Numbered from the stretch's first letter, positions 7,284-17,191 are shown. The stretch is DNA of 64,000 nucleotides from Sulfitobacter undariae (GCF_014196805.1 NZ_JACIEI010000001.1:616796-680795), one strand, 5' to 3'. The notes: generated from the sequence alone by a model not told the origin. Numbers and translations: made by a program.

Positions 7284-8729
7284 ATGGATGTGCGCCCTGT
7301 TGGATATGTAATTGGCCTTTTGGTGGCCGTGTTGGGCGCTGCTATGCTGGTGCCCTTGCTGGTGGATATTGCCGAAGGGCGCGGCCAATGGCCTGTCTTT
7401 CTGCAAAGCAGCATCATCACCATGTTGGGCGGCACTGCTATTGCTCTTTCTTGTGCCAATGGCGTCCGCGCAGGGCTGACCATTCAACAAACCTTCCTTT
7501 TAACGACATCGGTCTGGGTCGCCTTGCCGTTGTTTGGTGCGATCCCTTTTGTGTTGGGTGCTACCGATGCTCGCGCCGTTGATGCTGTGTTTGAGGCGAT
7601 GTCGGGGCTGACCACCACGGGGGGCACGGTTTTCACGGGTCTCGATACGATGCCTAAAGGTCTGTTGCTCTGGCGCGCAATTTTGCAGTGGCTGGGCGGT
7701 ATCGGCGTTATTGTTGTCGCCATGGTATTCCTGCCTGAACTGCGCGTGGGCGGTATGCAGATTTTTAAATCCGAGAGTTTCGATACGCTGGGGAAAATCC
7801 TGCCGCGTGCGGGTCAGATTGCCACACAAATTTCGGGTCTTTATGTGCTGTTCACGCTGATCTGCGCGATGGTGTATCTCTATTTCGGGATGAGCGTCTT
7901 TGACGCGACTGCCCATGCGATGACCACGATTTCGACGGGCGGTTTTGCGAATTATGATGCGTCATTTGGGGTTTTCGCAGGCCCTATGGAATACGTGGCG
8001 GCGATTTTCATGATCCTCGCGGCATTGCCATTTGTGCGCTATGTGCAGTTGATCAATGGCAATCCTGTTGCCCTACGGCGTGATCCCCAAGTGCGGGGTT
8101 TCGTGATGACCATATTTGTATTGGTGATCCTGCTGGTGGTGCTGCTGGAAGAGGGGGTGCATCTGGGTAACGAACAAGCGTTCCGCGAAGCGTTGTTTAA
8201 CGTGACCTCGATCATTTCTGGCACTGGGTTTTCCTCGGTCGACTATATGCAATGGGGCAGCTTTGCCGTGGCTTTGTTCTTTTTCATGGGCTTGATTGGC
8301 GGGTGTGCGGGGTCAACGGCATGTTCAGTCAAGATTTTCCGCTATCAGTTACTCTTTGCCTCCATTCGGGCGCAGTTGCGCCGTATCAGATCGCCGCACG
8401 GGATTTTCACGCCGCGCTATGATGGCCGCCCCGTGACTGAAGAAGTCCTTGCTTCTGTAATGTCCTTCTTTGTCTTCTTTATTGTGACCTTGGGGTTGGT
8501 GTCTGTTGCCCTGTCGATGACGGGGCTGGATTTTGTGACGTCGATTTCAGGGGCTGCCACGGCCTTGGCAAACGTTGGTCCGGGGCTGGGTGATATCATT
8601 GGACCTGCAGGTAACTTTGCCACGCTCAACGACCCTGCGAAATGGATACTGACATTGGCGATGCTGCTGGGGCGGCTGGAGCTGATGGTGGTTTACGTTA
8701 TCTTTACAGTGAAGTTCTGGCGCGCATGA
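7284..8729 (+). CDS. trkH: Potassium uptake transporter TrkH
   Basis: The membrane channel subunit of the Trk potassium uptake system; it works with the NAD-binding TrkA, which is not in this window. From ATG 7284 (MDVRPVGYVIGLL) it has 481 residues, with paired membrane segments and pore loops such as MSGLTTTGGTVFTG and TISTGGFANYD that carry the selectivity glycines. In-frame starts at ATG 7254 and TTG 7233 are possible, but the conserved family start matches 7284. The Shine-Dalgarno is weak for all three. Confidence 0.93.
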   Translation: MDVRPVGYVIGLLVAVLGAAMLVPLLVDIAEGRGQWPVFLQSSIITMLGGTAIALSCANGVRAGLTIQQTFLLTTSVWVALPLFGAIPFVLGATDARAVDAVFEAMSGLTTTGGTVFTGLDTMPKGLLLWRAILQWLGGIGVIVVAMVFLPELRVGGMQIFKSESFDTLGKILPRAGQIATQISGLYVLFTLICAMVYLYFGMSVFDATAHAMTTISTGGFANYDASFGVFAGPMEYVAAIFMILAALPFVRYVQLINGNPVALRRDPQVRGFVMTIFVLVILLVVLLEEGVHLGNEQAFREALFNVTSIISGTGFSSVDYMQWGSFAVALFFFMGLIGGCAGSTACSVKIFRYQLLFASIRAQLRRIRSPHGIFTPRYDGRPVTEEVLASVMSFFVFFIVTLGLVSVALSMTGLDFVTSISGAATALANVGPGLGDIIGPAGNFATLNDPAKWILTLAMLLGRLELMVVYVIFTVKFWRA

Positions 8730-8771
8730 CAGGCTAAACAAGCTTCCGTACAGATCACCAGCAAGACATAG

Positions 8772-8806
8772 AAAAGGGGCCGGAATTCGCGTTGAATTCC
8801 GGCCCC
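8772..8806 (-). terminator. Perfect 13-bp palindrome terminator between trkH and the pseudo-trypsin gene
   Basis: GGGGCCGGAATTC (8776-8788) and GAATTCCGGCCCC (8794-8806) are perfect arms around a five-base loop. Read on the minus strand the stem is followed by TTTT, so it terminates the minus-strand gene starting at 10656. It may also act weakly for trkH. Confidence 0.85.
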
Positions 8807-8841
8807 TGTGTCATCGTCCACTCAAGTATCAGAGTGCTGTG

Positions 8842-10656
8842 CTATTCCCAGCAGCTGACCAATACTGTCATGCCGCTTGCCTTTTCAGACAATTGGAAGG
8901 ATGTCAGGCCCTCTGCACCATCCGCCGTTGCCTCGGCGAGTTTGATGCCTGCTTTTTTGCCTGCTTCGGACAATAGCACCGAGCTGAGAGCAAAGCTGAC
9001 GTCTTGGGGCAGTTGTGGACCGCCTTCTGGCGCTGCTGTGAGCATGCCAATCACAGCGCCTGTACGGTCCAATACCGGACCCCCTGCATCCCCCGCGCGT
9101 ACACGCAGTGCAAGGCGGCTGACGTTCTCTTCTCCGTCCAAGCCGCGAATGTCGGCTAATGTGCCAAAGCTCATGGACGGGGCATTCAAGACGCCTTCAA
9201 AGGAGTATCCTGCAACGACAACATCGCTTTGCAAGCGCGCTGGCTGTGCGGCGAGACTTGCGATGGCCAGAGGGGCCAATGCCGTTTTGGGTTTCAACAG
9301 GGCAAGGCCGCTTGCCGTGTCATCCATGATGACTTCGGCATCTGTATCGCCGTCCAATGTGATCCGTGAGCAGTTTTGCACGACGGCAGATATGGTCGCG
9401 ACATCGCCGCTGCTTGTCACAAAGAAGCCGGAGCGCGAGATTTTTGGTTTGCGGATCTGGAGGCCAGATAGCAAATCAATGGATTGCTGTGCGCCCGCGC
9501 CAGCAGACGCGCTCAGTGCGCCTGGAGTGCGGGTGAAGCTGTTGCGCATTTCCGCTACGACGCGGCGGCGGCGTTCTTCGTCACCTGCGGGCCAGATCAG
9601 GGTGAAACCTTTGATCTCGCCGTTTTCCAGGGCCGCTTCGGTATAGCTGATCATGCGGCCGTTTTCCCCAACCAAGGTAAAGCTGGAGTTCTTGCGCTCA
9701 CGCGGGCCTTCGAGGGGGACGATTTCAAGTGTTTGCATGATCTCATAGAGGCCAAACAAGGTGTCCTGATTGCCGGGTTGGCTGATCAACAACACGCGGG
9801 CGTCAATGTCACCCGCTTGTTTGTACTGGGCAAAAGGCGGTTCATAACGGTCAAATGTGACGGCTTTTGTCGGCAGGATCAGTTCAATACCTGCCTGTGC
9901 GTCGCGCACCATTTGCAAACCCAATCCTTCGAGAACGGCATTGTAGTCTGTTTTCAGTGCCGCGCGTTGGAGCGTCGTGAGGACGCCGGTTTTGTCATAG
10001 CCTTTAGATTCCTGCCAGTCGGCCATGGAGTTACGTGTTCCGCGGCCAAATGAACCGTCAATCGCAGCGGAATAGAAGCCCGCCCATTGCAGCATGACCT
10101 GAAGTTCTTTTTTCTCATCACGGCTCAGAGCGCTCTCAGAGCGTTGCGCCTGCGCTGGCGTTTCGTCTGCGGGCTCTGGTTCGGGCTGAGGTGTCGGGGC
10201 AGGGGTGACCTCTGCTATTTGCGGTACTTCTTGTGTTTGAGCAGGCGTTTCGGCTGGTGCTGTTTCGGTGCCTTCGGGGGCTGCAACGGCGCCTGTATCT
10301 AGCACATTTGCACCGACTGGCCAGAATTGCTGACCCAGTCGGTTGGATACTTGCACAAAGCTGTCACGTGGAATCAAGCCATCGCGGCGATATTGGCGAA
10401 GTACCAGCTCCGCATCGGCACGGCGGTAAGGCCCCACCACAATTGCGTACCATCCGCCGCCCACGGAAAACCCGTTCACGTCTTGCAACAATGTCGTGTA
10501 AGCGCGGGCGCGGTCGGTTGCGCGGTTCAGCGATTGTTGTGCCTCTACTTGAACCCAGACGACTTCGTCAGGGTCATCGGCTTGTGCAAATGCGGTATTC
10601 GCAACGGAAAGGAACAGGGCGGAGAGGCACATCAACAGAATTCGCAACATCGGCAT
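8842..10656 (-). CDS. Secreted SPOR-like / peptidoglycan-binding protein with degenerate trypsin domain
   Basis: From ATG 10656 the protein has 604 residues: signal peptide 1-24, a SPOR-like region about 32-105, a Pro/Glu/Ala-rich linker about 120-175, a PG_binding_1-like domain about 178-235 (FYSAAIDGSFGRGTRNSM), an unassigned middle part and a trypsin-like domain about 400-570. The trypsin fold is recognisable by SGFFVTSSG (409-417) and GDAGGPV (522-528). However, alanine replaces the nucleophile serine (524), and TISAVV (421-426) stands where TNNHVV is usual, so His is also lost. It is thus probably a non-catalytic periplasmic binding protein. GTG 10686 is a longer, less likely start. Confidence 0.82.
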   Translation of the reverse strand: MPMLRILLMCLSALFLSVANTAFAQADDPDEVVWVQVEAQQSLNRATDRARAYTTLLQDVNGFSVGGGWYAIVVGPYRRADAELVLRQYRRDGLIPRDSFVQVSNRLGQQFWPVGANVLDTGAVAAPEGTETAPAETPAQTQEVPQIAEVTPAPTPQPEPEPADETPAQAQRSESALSRDEKKELQVMLQWAGFYSAAIDGSFGRGTRNSMADWQESKGYDKTGVLTTLQRAALKTDYNAVLEGLGLQMVRDAQAGIELILPTKAVTFDRYEPPFAQYKQAGDIDARVLLISQPGNQDTLFGLYEIMQTLEIVPLEGPRERKNSSFTLVGENGRMISYTEAALENGEIKGFTLIWPAGDEERRRRVVAEMRNSFTRTPGALSASAGAGAQQSIDLLSGLQIRKPKISRSGFFVTSSGDVATISAVVQNCSRITLDGDTDAEVIMDDTASGLALLKPKTALAPLAIASLAAQPARLQSDVVVAGYSFEGVLNAPSMSFGTLADIRGLDGEENVSRLALRVRAGDAGGPVLDRTGAVIGMLTAAPEGGPQLPQDVSFALSSVLLSEAGKKAGIKLAEATADGAEGLTSFQLSEKASGMTVLVSCWE

Positions 10657-10850
10657 ATAAGCTTTCACTGGTTTAATTTGCGGCACATAAGCAGTATTTT
10701 GCGCCGATTCCCATAGTTTAACGCCGTTTTACGCCGTCTTTTAGGGATCATTTCAGCCATATAACGACTATGTGATCACTTGTGCAGCCATAGATTGACC
10801 CTTGGGCCTGTGCGCCATAGTAAGAGCGCCAAATGGCAAAGGACGTAGAC

Positions 10851-11780
10851 ATGGCCGATACACCCCGTTCATTTCAGGAAATCATCTTGCGATTGCAGAG
10901 CTATTGGGCGCGCCATGGCTGCGCGATCCTACAGCCTTATGATATGGAAGTTGGCGCAGGGACATTTCACCCCGCCACAACCCTGCGCAGCTTGGGCACG
11001 CAACCTTGGGCCGCTGCCTATGTGCAGCCGTCGCGCCGCCCCACGGATGGCCGATACGGTGAAAACCCGAACCGCTTGCAGCATTATTATCAGTACCAAG
11101 TCCTGATCAAACCAAGCCCACCCAACCTGCAAGAGCTGTATCTTGGCTCGCTGGAGGCCATCGGCGTGGATATGAACCTGCACGACATTCGCTTTGTTGA
11201 GGATGACTGGGAAAGCCCAACCTTGGGGGCATGGGGTTTGGGCTGGGAAGTCTGGTGTGACGGTATGGAAGTCAGCCAGTTCACTTATTTCCAACAGGTC
11301 GGCGGGCATGATTGCACGCCTGTGTCGGGGGAACTGACCTACGGTCTTGAGCGTCTGGCGATGTATGTGCTGGGAGTGGATCACGTGATGGAGATGCCGT
11401 TCAACGATCCTGATGCGCCGATCCCGCTGTCTTATGGCGATATCTTCAAACAGACCGAAGAAGAATACGCCCGCTGGAATTTTGATGTGGCCAACACAGA
11501 CGTATTGCTGCGCCACTTTGAAGAGGCCGAAGCCGAGTGCAAAGCCATCATCGAGCAAGAGTACATGGACCCGAAGACAGGCAAACGCATCGTCATGGCG
11601 CACCCCGCCTATGATCAGGCGATCAAGGCCAGCCATATGTTCAACCTGCTGGATGCGCGCGGCGTGATATCGGTCACCGAACGTCAGGCCTATATCGGGC
11701 GTGTGCGGGCGCTGACCAAGATGTGCGCAGATGCCTTTGTGCAGACCCGCGCAGGCGGCTGGCAAGGCGATGCTGCGTGA
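10851..11780 (+). CDS. glyQ: Glycyl-tRNA synthetase alpha subunit
   Basis: The catalytic subunit of the bacterial alpha2-beta2 glycyl-tRNA synthetase, which charges tRNA-Gly. The 309-residue length from ATG 10851 is normal; AAAGGA (10838-10843) lies seven bases upstream of it and argues against the in-frame ATG at 10833. Class II signatures include [25 protein letters not shown] and [14 protein letters not shown] (motif 3). It is separated from glyS by a DUF6446 gene on the same strand. Confidence 0.97.
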   Translation: MADTPRSFQEIILRLQSYWARHGCAILQPYDMEVGAGTFHPATTLRSLGTQPWAAAYVQPSRRPTDGRYGENPNRLQHYYQYQVLIKPSPPNLQELYLGSLEAIGVDMNLHDIRFVEDDWESPTLGAWGLGWEVWCDGMEVSQFTYFQQVGGHDCTPVSGELTYGLERLAMYVLGVDHVMEMPFNDPDAPIPLSYGDIFKQTEEEYARWNFDVANTDVLLRHFEEAEAECKAIIEQEYMDPKTGKRIVMAHPAYDQAIKASHMFNLLDARGVISVTERQAYIGRVRALTKMCADAFVQTRAGGWQGDAA

Positions 11781-11846
11781 CACTTTGTTAGGTACGTAAA
11801 CAGTAGACGATATTGACAGAACCGCGCCCTAAAGGGGCGTAACAAG

Positions 11847-11902
11847 AAAATGAGCACCACATGACAGGTAAATTAAAATGAGCACCACATGACAGGTAAA
11901 TT
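11847..11902. repeat. Perfect 28-bp tandem duplication over the DUF6446 start codon
   Basis: The 28-base unit at 11847-11874 is repeated exactly at 11875-11902. Each copy contains ATGAGCACCACATGA, a four-codon minigene overlapping the ATG of the DUF6446 reading frame. Only the second copy (ATG 11889) opens into the gene; the first (ATG 11861) stops after six codons. The purine-rich AAAGGGG at 11831-11837 now lies far from the functional ATG. Confidence 0.97.
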
Positions 11903-12425
11903 ATTTGGAGGGTCGATCGTGATCACAGCATTGATTGCGGGTGCAGTGCTTTATTATCTGCAAGTCTATGCCTTCTACAGCGAAGTGGACGCCCCTGCGG
12001 ATGGCGTCACGTTGGTGTTGTTATCCAACGGCGAGCCCGAAGCGATCCCGGTTGAGAACTTTCAAGCCATCGACGCAGATAGCTCTCCGATCCGCTACCG
12101 CGCTTGTTTTACAACGCCATTCAGCTTTGGCTTGTTAACCGATACATTTGTGATGGCCGAGGATATGGACCCGCGCAATGCGCCAAAATGGTTTGACTGT
12201 TTCGATTCCAGAGCCATCGGCGCTGAATTGGAAGCAGGCACGGCGCTGACTTTCATGGGCCAGAAAAACATACACTTTGGCGTCGACCGCATCGTTGCGA
12301 TCACCGATGACGGGCGCGGCTATATCTGGCACGAACTTAATGATTGCGGTGAAAAAGCGTATGATGGAACGGTTGTGGGCGAAGAATGCCCCAGCCGTCC
12401 CGCGCAACCCACCCCAACTGAATAA
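11889..12425 (+). CDS. DUF6446-family membrane-anchored protein
   Basis: A 178-residue protein with one N-terminal membrane segment (about residues 7-27) followed by a soluble, probably periplasmic domain holding five cysteines (near 72, 100, 152 and 166 among them) and ending in a proline-rich tail. It matches my memory of DUF6446, a Rhodobacterales-restricted family found between glyQ and glyS. The function is unknown. No clear Shine-Dalgarno precedes ATG 11889 because of the tandem duplication. The location suggests co-transcription with glycyl-tRNA synthetase, but a direct link to it is unproven. Confidence 0.85.
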   Translation: MTGKLFGGSIVITALIAGAVLYYLQVYAFYSEVDAPADGVTLVLLSNGEPEAIPVENFQAIDADSSPIRYRACFTTPFSFGLLTDTFVMAEDMDPRNAPKWFDCFDSRAIGAELEAGTALTFMGQKNIHFGVDRIVAITDDGRGYIWHELNDCGEKAYDGTVVGEECPSRPAQPTPTE

Positions 12426-12455
12426 CGCCTGTTCAGGCAAACACGAGGTATCCCA

Positions 12456-14561
12456 GTGGCTGATCTGCTGATTGAACTGTTCTCCGAAGAAATCCCCGCG
12501 CGTATGCAGGCGCGGGCCGCTGATGATCTGAAAAAGCTGATGACCGATGGTATGGTCGAGGCGGGGCTGACCTATGCCTCTGCGGCTGCCTTTGCCACGC
12601 CGCGCCGCCTGTGCTTGACGGTTGAGGGGTTGCTGGACGCCAGCCCGCGCACGGTGGAAGAACGCAAAGGCCCCAAGGCCGACGCGCCCGAAAAGGCGAT
12701 TGAGGGTTTCTTGCGCGGGGCGGGCCTGACCCGTGATGATCTGGTTGAACGTGACACGCCCAAAGGTAAAATCCTGTTCGCCACGATCACCAAAGAGGGC
12801 CGTCCCGCGGCGGATATCATTGCCGAAGTGCTGGAACAGACTATCCGCAACTTCCCATGGGCGAAATCCATGCGCTGGGGCAATGGCACGCTGAAATGGG
12901 TGCGCCCGCTGCATTCGATCCTATGCATCCTCAGCCGTGAAGACGGTGCCGAAGTGGTGCCGTTGGACGTGGACGGGATCACATCGGGCAATACAACACG
13001 CGGCCACCGTTTCTTGGCACCTGATGAGATCACCGTGAACGGTTTTGATGATTACACCTCAAAACTCAAACGCGCCTTTGTGGTGTTAGACAGCGCTGAG
13101 CGCCGCGATACCATCTGGCATGATGCAACCAATGTGGCCTTTGCCAGTGGGTTGGAAGTGGTTGAAGATGCGGGTCTTTTGGCCGAAGTGGCGGGTCTGG
13201 TCGAATGGCCTGTGGTTCTGATGGGCCGCATTGGCGATGACTTCCTTGATCTGCCGCCAGAGGTTTTGCAGACCTCGATGAAAGAACACCAAAAGTTCTT
13301 TTCCGTGCGCAACCCCAAGACGGGCCGCATTGAGAAATTCATCACCGTCGCCAACCGCACCACTGCGGATAATGGCGTGACGATCCTTGCAGGCAATGAA
13401 AAAGTGCTGAGCGCGCGTTTGGCGGATGCTAAATTCTTCTGGGATAATGATCTGCGCATCGCGCAATCCGACGCTGGTATGGGCGCATGGGTTGAGAACC
13501 TGAAAAACGTGACCTTCCACAACAAACTCGGCACACAGGCCGAGTTGATTGAGCGTATGGCCGTGCTGGCGCGGGAACTGGCGCCTATGGTCGGCGCTGA
13601 TCCTGACGATGCCGAGAAAGCTGCGCGGATTGCCAAGGCTGATCTGTCCTCCGAAATGGTCTATGAATTCCCCGAGCTGCAAGGCCTGATGGGCCGCTAC
13701 TACGCTAAAGCAGCAGGGATGAGCGACGCGGTAGCAGCAGCGTCCGAAGAACATTACGCGCCACTAGGCCCGTCAGATGATGTGCCAACCGCGCCTGTTT
13801 CTGTGGCCGTGGCACTGGCCGAAAAAATCGACAAGCTGACAGGCTTTTGGGCGATTGATGAGAAACCGACAGGCAGTAAAGACCCGTTTGCGCTGCGTAG
13901 GGCTGCTTTGGGGGTTATTCGGACTTTGGTTGAGAATGATCTTTCCGTTCGTTTGGTTGACGAAGGGATTAGGGTCTCGAACACGGTCCTCACGACAACG
14001 CTGAAGTTCTCGATTGACGGTGTTGAAGAGCGGATGAACGATTTGCTGTCCTTCCTTCACGACCGCCTAAAGGTCTACCTCAAAGACCAAGGCATCCGTC
14101 ATGACATCATCGACGCCTGCATCGCGATGGAAGGTAACGACGATCTGACGTTGCTGGTCAAACGCGCCCGCGCCCTGTCTGATACGCTCAAAACCGACGA
14201 TGGGGAAAACCTGTTGCAGGCGTTTAAACGCGCCAACAACATCCTCTCCCAAGCCGAGCAGGCGGATGGGGTTGAGTATTCTTACGGTGCGGATGTGAAA
14301 TTTGCGGAAACCGATGAAGAACGCGCACTCTTCGCCGCCCTTGATCAGGCCGAAGGGGTCATCACCCCCGCAATGGCCGCGCAGGATTTCACCACGGCAA
14401 TGTCTGCTATGGCGTCCTTGCGCCCCGCGCTGGATGCGTTTTTCGAGGCGGTGCAGATCAACACAGACAATGGCGCGGTGCGCCGCAACCGTCTGAACCT
14501 GCTCAGCCGTATTCGCACGCTGTGTACCTCGGTCGCTGATCTGACCCGCATCGACGGTTAA
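12456..14561 (+). CDS. glyS: Glycyl-tRNA synthetase beta subunit
   Basis: The tRNA-binding beta subunit that partners GlyQ. The 701-residue protein starts at GTG 12456 with the conserved MADLLIELFSEEIPARMQ and has the family-typical segments MRWGNGTLKWVRPL and MKEHQKFFSV. A CGAGGT-type Shine-Dalgarno lies nine bases upstream. The length is normal. A 30-base gap follows the DUF6446 gene, so the three genes are likely one operon. Confidence 0.97.
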   Translation: MADLLIELFSEEIPARMQARAADDLKKLMTDGMVEAGLTYASAAAFATPRRLCLTVEGLLDASPRTVEERKGPKADAPEKAIEGFLRGAGLTRDDLVERDTPKGKILFATITKEGRPAADIIAEVLEQTIRNFPWAKSMRWGNGTLKWVRPLHSILCILSREDGAEVVPLDVDGITSGNTTRGHRFLAPDEITVNGFDDYTSKLKRAFVVLDSAERRDTIWHDATNVAFASGLEVVEDAGLLAEVAGLVEWPVVLMGRIGDDFLDLPPEVLQTSMKEHQKFFSVRNPKTGRIEKFITVANRTTADNGVTILAGNEKVLSARLADAKFFWDNDLRIAQSDAGMGAWVENLKNVTFHNKLGTQAELIERMAVLARELAPMVGADPDDAEKAARIAKADLSSEMVYEFPELQGLMGRYYAKAAGMSDAVAAASEEHYAPLGPSDDVPTAPVSVAVALAEKIDKLTGFWAIDEKPTGSKDPFALRRAALGVIRTLVENDLSVRLVDEGIRVSNTVLTTTLKFSIDGVEERMNDLLSFLHDRLKVYLKDQGIRHDIIDACIAMEGNDDLTLLVKRARALSDTLKTDDGENLLQAFKRANNILSQAEQADGVEYSYGADVKFAETDEERALFAALDQAEGVITPAMAAQDFTTAMSAMASLRPALDAFFEAVQINTDNGAVRRNRLNLLSRIRTLCTSVADLTRIDG

Positions 14562-14579
14562 GAAACGGTTAATCCTTTC

Positions 14580-14612
14580 GGCGCAGAGCACAGCAAACCC
14601 TTGCTCTGCGCC
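14580..14612. repeat. Perfect 11-bp hairpin between glyS and the ppdK-like gene
   Basis: GGCGCAGAGCA (14580-14590) and TGCTCTGCGCC (14602-14612) are perfect arms with an 11-base loop. No T run follows, so it may be a processing or stability hairpin or a factor-assisted terminator rather than an intrinsic one. Confidence 0.7.
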
Positions 14613-14653
14613 GCATTAAGCCTATGCTGCAGGGCAATCAAAAGGATGCGGCA

Positions 14654-17191
14654 GTGCAGAATAATCCCGATACCACGCTTGTCACACAAACAGCCCGAAT
14701 TGCGAACGCCACCCACGGTGGGCGCGCGAAATGTTTGCAACGCCTGCTGCGCCTTGATTTGCCAGTGCCGCGCACGGTGGCTTTGTCCTTTGGCACGGTG
14801 GACCGGATCGCCAGTGGCGAATTGCCCAATATCGACTCGGTTGTGGATGAATTTCCCAAAGACGCGCTGCTCTGTGTGCGTCCCTCCAGCGAAGACCCCG
14901 ATTGGGGGGGGCCGGGGGCGGTGCTGAACATCGGGATGAATGATGCGCGGTTTGTGAACTTTAGCAAAACCATGGGCGAAGAAGCCGCCGCCGCGATTTA
15001 CACCCGTTTCATCCAATCCTACGCCATCAACGTGGCCCGTCTGGACCCTGATATGTTCGACGATGTCGAAGGCGAGGGCCGTGCCGCGTTGGAGCAGACG
15101 CTGGATGCCTACGAGCTTGAAGCAGAAGAGAAATTTCCTCAATCTCGGCGCACCCAACTGGCGGCGGTAGTGCGTTCAATGGCGCGCGCATGGAGCGGGA
15201 CTTCGGCGCGATTACTGCGCCAAGCCAAAGGCGCGCCTGCGGATGCGGGTTTGGGCCTTGTGGTGCAGCAGATGATCTTTGGTCTGGGCGCGGGGCAATG
15301 CGGATCGGGTGTGCTGCAACTGGTGGACAGCGACACAGGTGCGCCGCAGGTTACGGGCAGGTATCTGAGCCAAAGTCAGGGCCGTGACGCTTTGGATGGC
15401 GACGAGGAAGCACTTTACCTCACCCGCGATCCGCGAGGTCCCTCATTGGAAGAAAAGCTGCCCGAGGCATTCGAGACGCTGAAAACCTACGCCAGCTTGA
15501 TGCGGGTGCGGCTGCGTGCCGAAATGCAGGTGGAGTTTGCGATTGATGATGGTGTGGTGCACATTCTTGACGGGGTGCGCGTGTCGCGCTCATCGCGGGC
15601 GGCGGTACGGATCGCGGTGACGTTGGCCAATGACGGTATCATCAGCCGTGAAGAGGCGTTGATGCGGGTGCAGCCGCGTTTGCTCACTGAATTGTTACAC
15701 CGCCAGATTGATCCAAATGCGCGCCGTGATGTTGTGGGCAAAGGCATCGCCGCCAGCCCCGGCGCGGCCACGGGCCGATTGGTGTTTGATTCAGCCGAAG
15801 CACAAGCCAGCGCTTCACGAGGCGAAGCCTGTATTCTGGTCCGCCGCGAGACATCATCAGAAGACGTGCGCGGGATGCACGCGGCCAAAGCCGTATTAAC
15901 CGAACGCGGCGGCATCACCAGCCATGCGGCGGTGATCGGGCGCGGCATTGGTCTGCCTTGTGTGGTGGGGGCCTCCAGCATGGTGTTCAACCAGCGCGAC
16001 AAGACGATCACCTCCAAAGACGGGCGGGTGTTCCATGCAGGCGACGAGATGACTGTCGATGGCTCAACGGGCCAAATCCTTGCAGGGGCTGCCGCGATGC
16101 GCGAAGCGGCGTTGGATGATTATTTTCAGCAGTTGATGGCGTGGGCCAGTGACAGCGCCGATATTAAAGTGCGTGCCAATGCCGATACGCCACTGGACGC
16201 GCAAACGGCGCGCAATTTCAACGCCGAGGGCATCGGGCTGTGCCGGACCGAGCATATGTTCTTTGACCGTGGCCGCCTGACGGTGATGCGCGAGATGATC
16301 TTTGCGGATACCTCGGATGGCCGCCGTGCGGTGTTGGAGCGTTTGTTGCCAATGCAACGCGATGATTTCACACAGCTTTTCCGTATCATGGAAGGCAAGC
16401 CCGTTTGCATACGCCTGTTTGATCCGCCTTTGCATGAATTTTTACCCATGGATGCCAGCGGTCAACGTGAACTGGCCGAGGCCTTGGGCTTGCCGCGTTC
16501 GGATGTGACGCGGCGGATTGAGGCGATGCGCGAATATAACCCGATGCTGGGTTTGCGTGGGGTCCGTTTGGGCATCACTGTGCCTGAAATCTATGAGATG
16601 CAGGCGCGTGCGATTTTTGAGGCGATTGTGGATGCCAGTGAAAATGGCGCGCCTGTTATGGCTGAAATCATGATCCCGCTTGTGTCGGCCCGCCGCGAGG
16701 TCGAGCTGGTCAAAGCGGCCATTGATACGGTGGCCTTGGCGGTGCAAGCAGAACGCGGTGTGGAGTTCGTCTATCGCTTGGGGGTGATGGTCGAGACACC
16801 GCGTGCCGCCTTGCGTGCAAGCGAGATCGCGCCCCATTGCGCCTTCCTCAGCTTTGGAACAAACGACCTGACCCAGATGACATATGGTCTGTCCCGCGAT
16901 GATGCAGGGCGGTTTATGTCGGATTATGTGCAGCAAGGCGTTTTTGACGAAGACCCCTTCCATACCCTTGATCACGACGGTGTAGGCGAACTTTTGGTAC
17001 TGGGTGCACAGCGTGGGCGCGCAGCACAACCGGGGATTACTTTGTCGGTCTGCGGCGAGCACGGGGGCAACCCCGAATCGATTGCATTCTGCCGTGCGGC
17101 GGGATTCGACTATGTATCGTGCTCTCCGTTCCGCGTTCCAGTCGCAAGACTGGCAGCGGCGCAGCTGGCAATCGCTGATAAGATCGGTTGA
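14654..17191 (+). CDS. Pyruvate phosphate dikinase-like PEP-utilizing protein
   Basis: PPDK interconverts pyruvate and phosphoenolpyruvate through a phospho-histidine. GTG 14654, with AAAGGA at 14641-14646, gives 845 residues. The swivelling phosphohistidine domain carries GGITSHAAVIGRG with His424, and the PEP TIM barrel carries GIGLCRTEHMFF, LGVMVETPRA, SFGTNDLTQMTYG and the acid Cys800 in VCGEHGG. The N-terminal ATP-grasp part is short and altered: the glycine-rich GGKG start of PPDK is replaced by HGGRAKC, though the VRPSSEDP loop is kept. The C-terminal half looks active; whether ATP/pyruvate phosphorylation works is uncertain. The family is certain, the exact reaction is not. Confidence 0.82.
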   Translation: MQNNPDTTLVTQTARIANATHGGRAKCLQRLLRLDLPVPRTVALSFGTVDRIASGELPNIDSVVDEFPKDALLCVRPSSEDPDWGGPGAVLNIGMNDARFVNFSKTMGEEAAAAIYTRFIQSYAINVARLDPDMFDDVEGEGRAALEQTLDAYELEAEEKFPQSRRTQLAAVVRSMARAWSGTSARLLRQAKGAPADAGLGLVVQQMIFGLGAGQCGSGVLQLVDSDTGAPQVTGRYLSQSQGRDALDGDEEALYLTRDPRGPSLEEKLPEAFETLKTYASLMRVRLRAEMQVEFAIDDGVVHILDGVRVSRSSRAAVRIAVTLANDGIISREEALMRVQPRLLTELLHRQIDPNARRDVVGKGIAASPGAATGRLVFDSAEAQASASRGEACILVRRETSSEDVRGMHAAKAVLTERGGITSHAAVIGRGIGLPCVVGASSMVFNQRDKTITSKDGRVFHAGDEMTVDGSTGQILAGAAAMREAALDDYFQQLMAWASDSADIKVRANADTPLDAQTARNFNAEGIGLCRTEHMFFDRGRLTVMREMIFADTSDGRRAVLERLLPMQRDDFTQLFRIMEGKPVCIRLFDPPLHEFLPMDASGQRELAEALGLPRSDVTRRIEAMREYNPMLGLRGVRLGITVPEIYEMQARAIFEAIVDASENGAPVMAEIMIPLVSARREVELVKAAIDTVALAVQAERGVEFVYRLGVMVETPRAALRASEIAPHCAFLSFGTNDLTQMTYGLSRDDAGRFMSDYVQQGVFDEDPFHTLDHDGVGELLVLGAQRGRAAQPGITLSVCGEHGGNPESIAFCRAAGFDYVSCSPFRVPVARLAAAQLAIADKIG

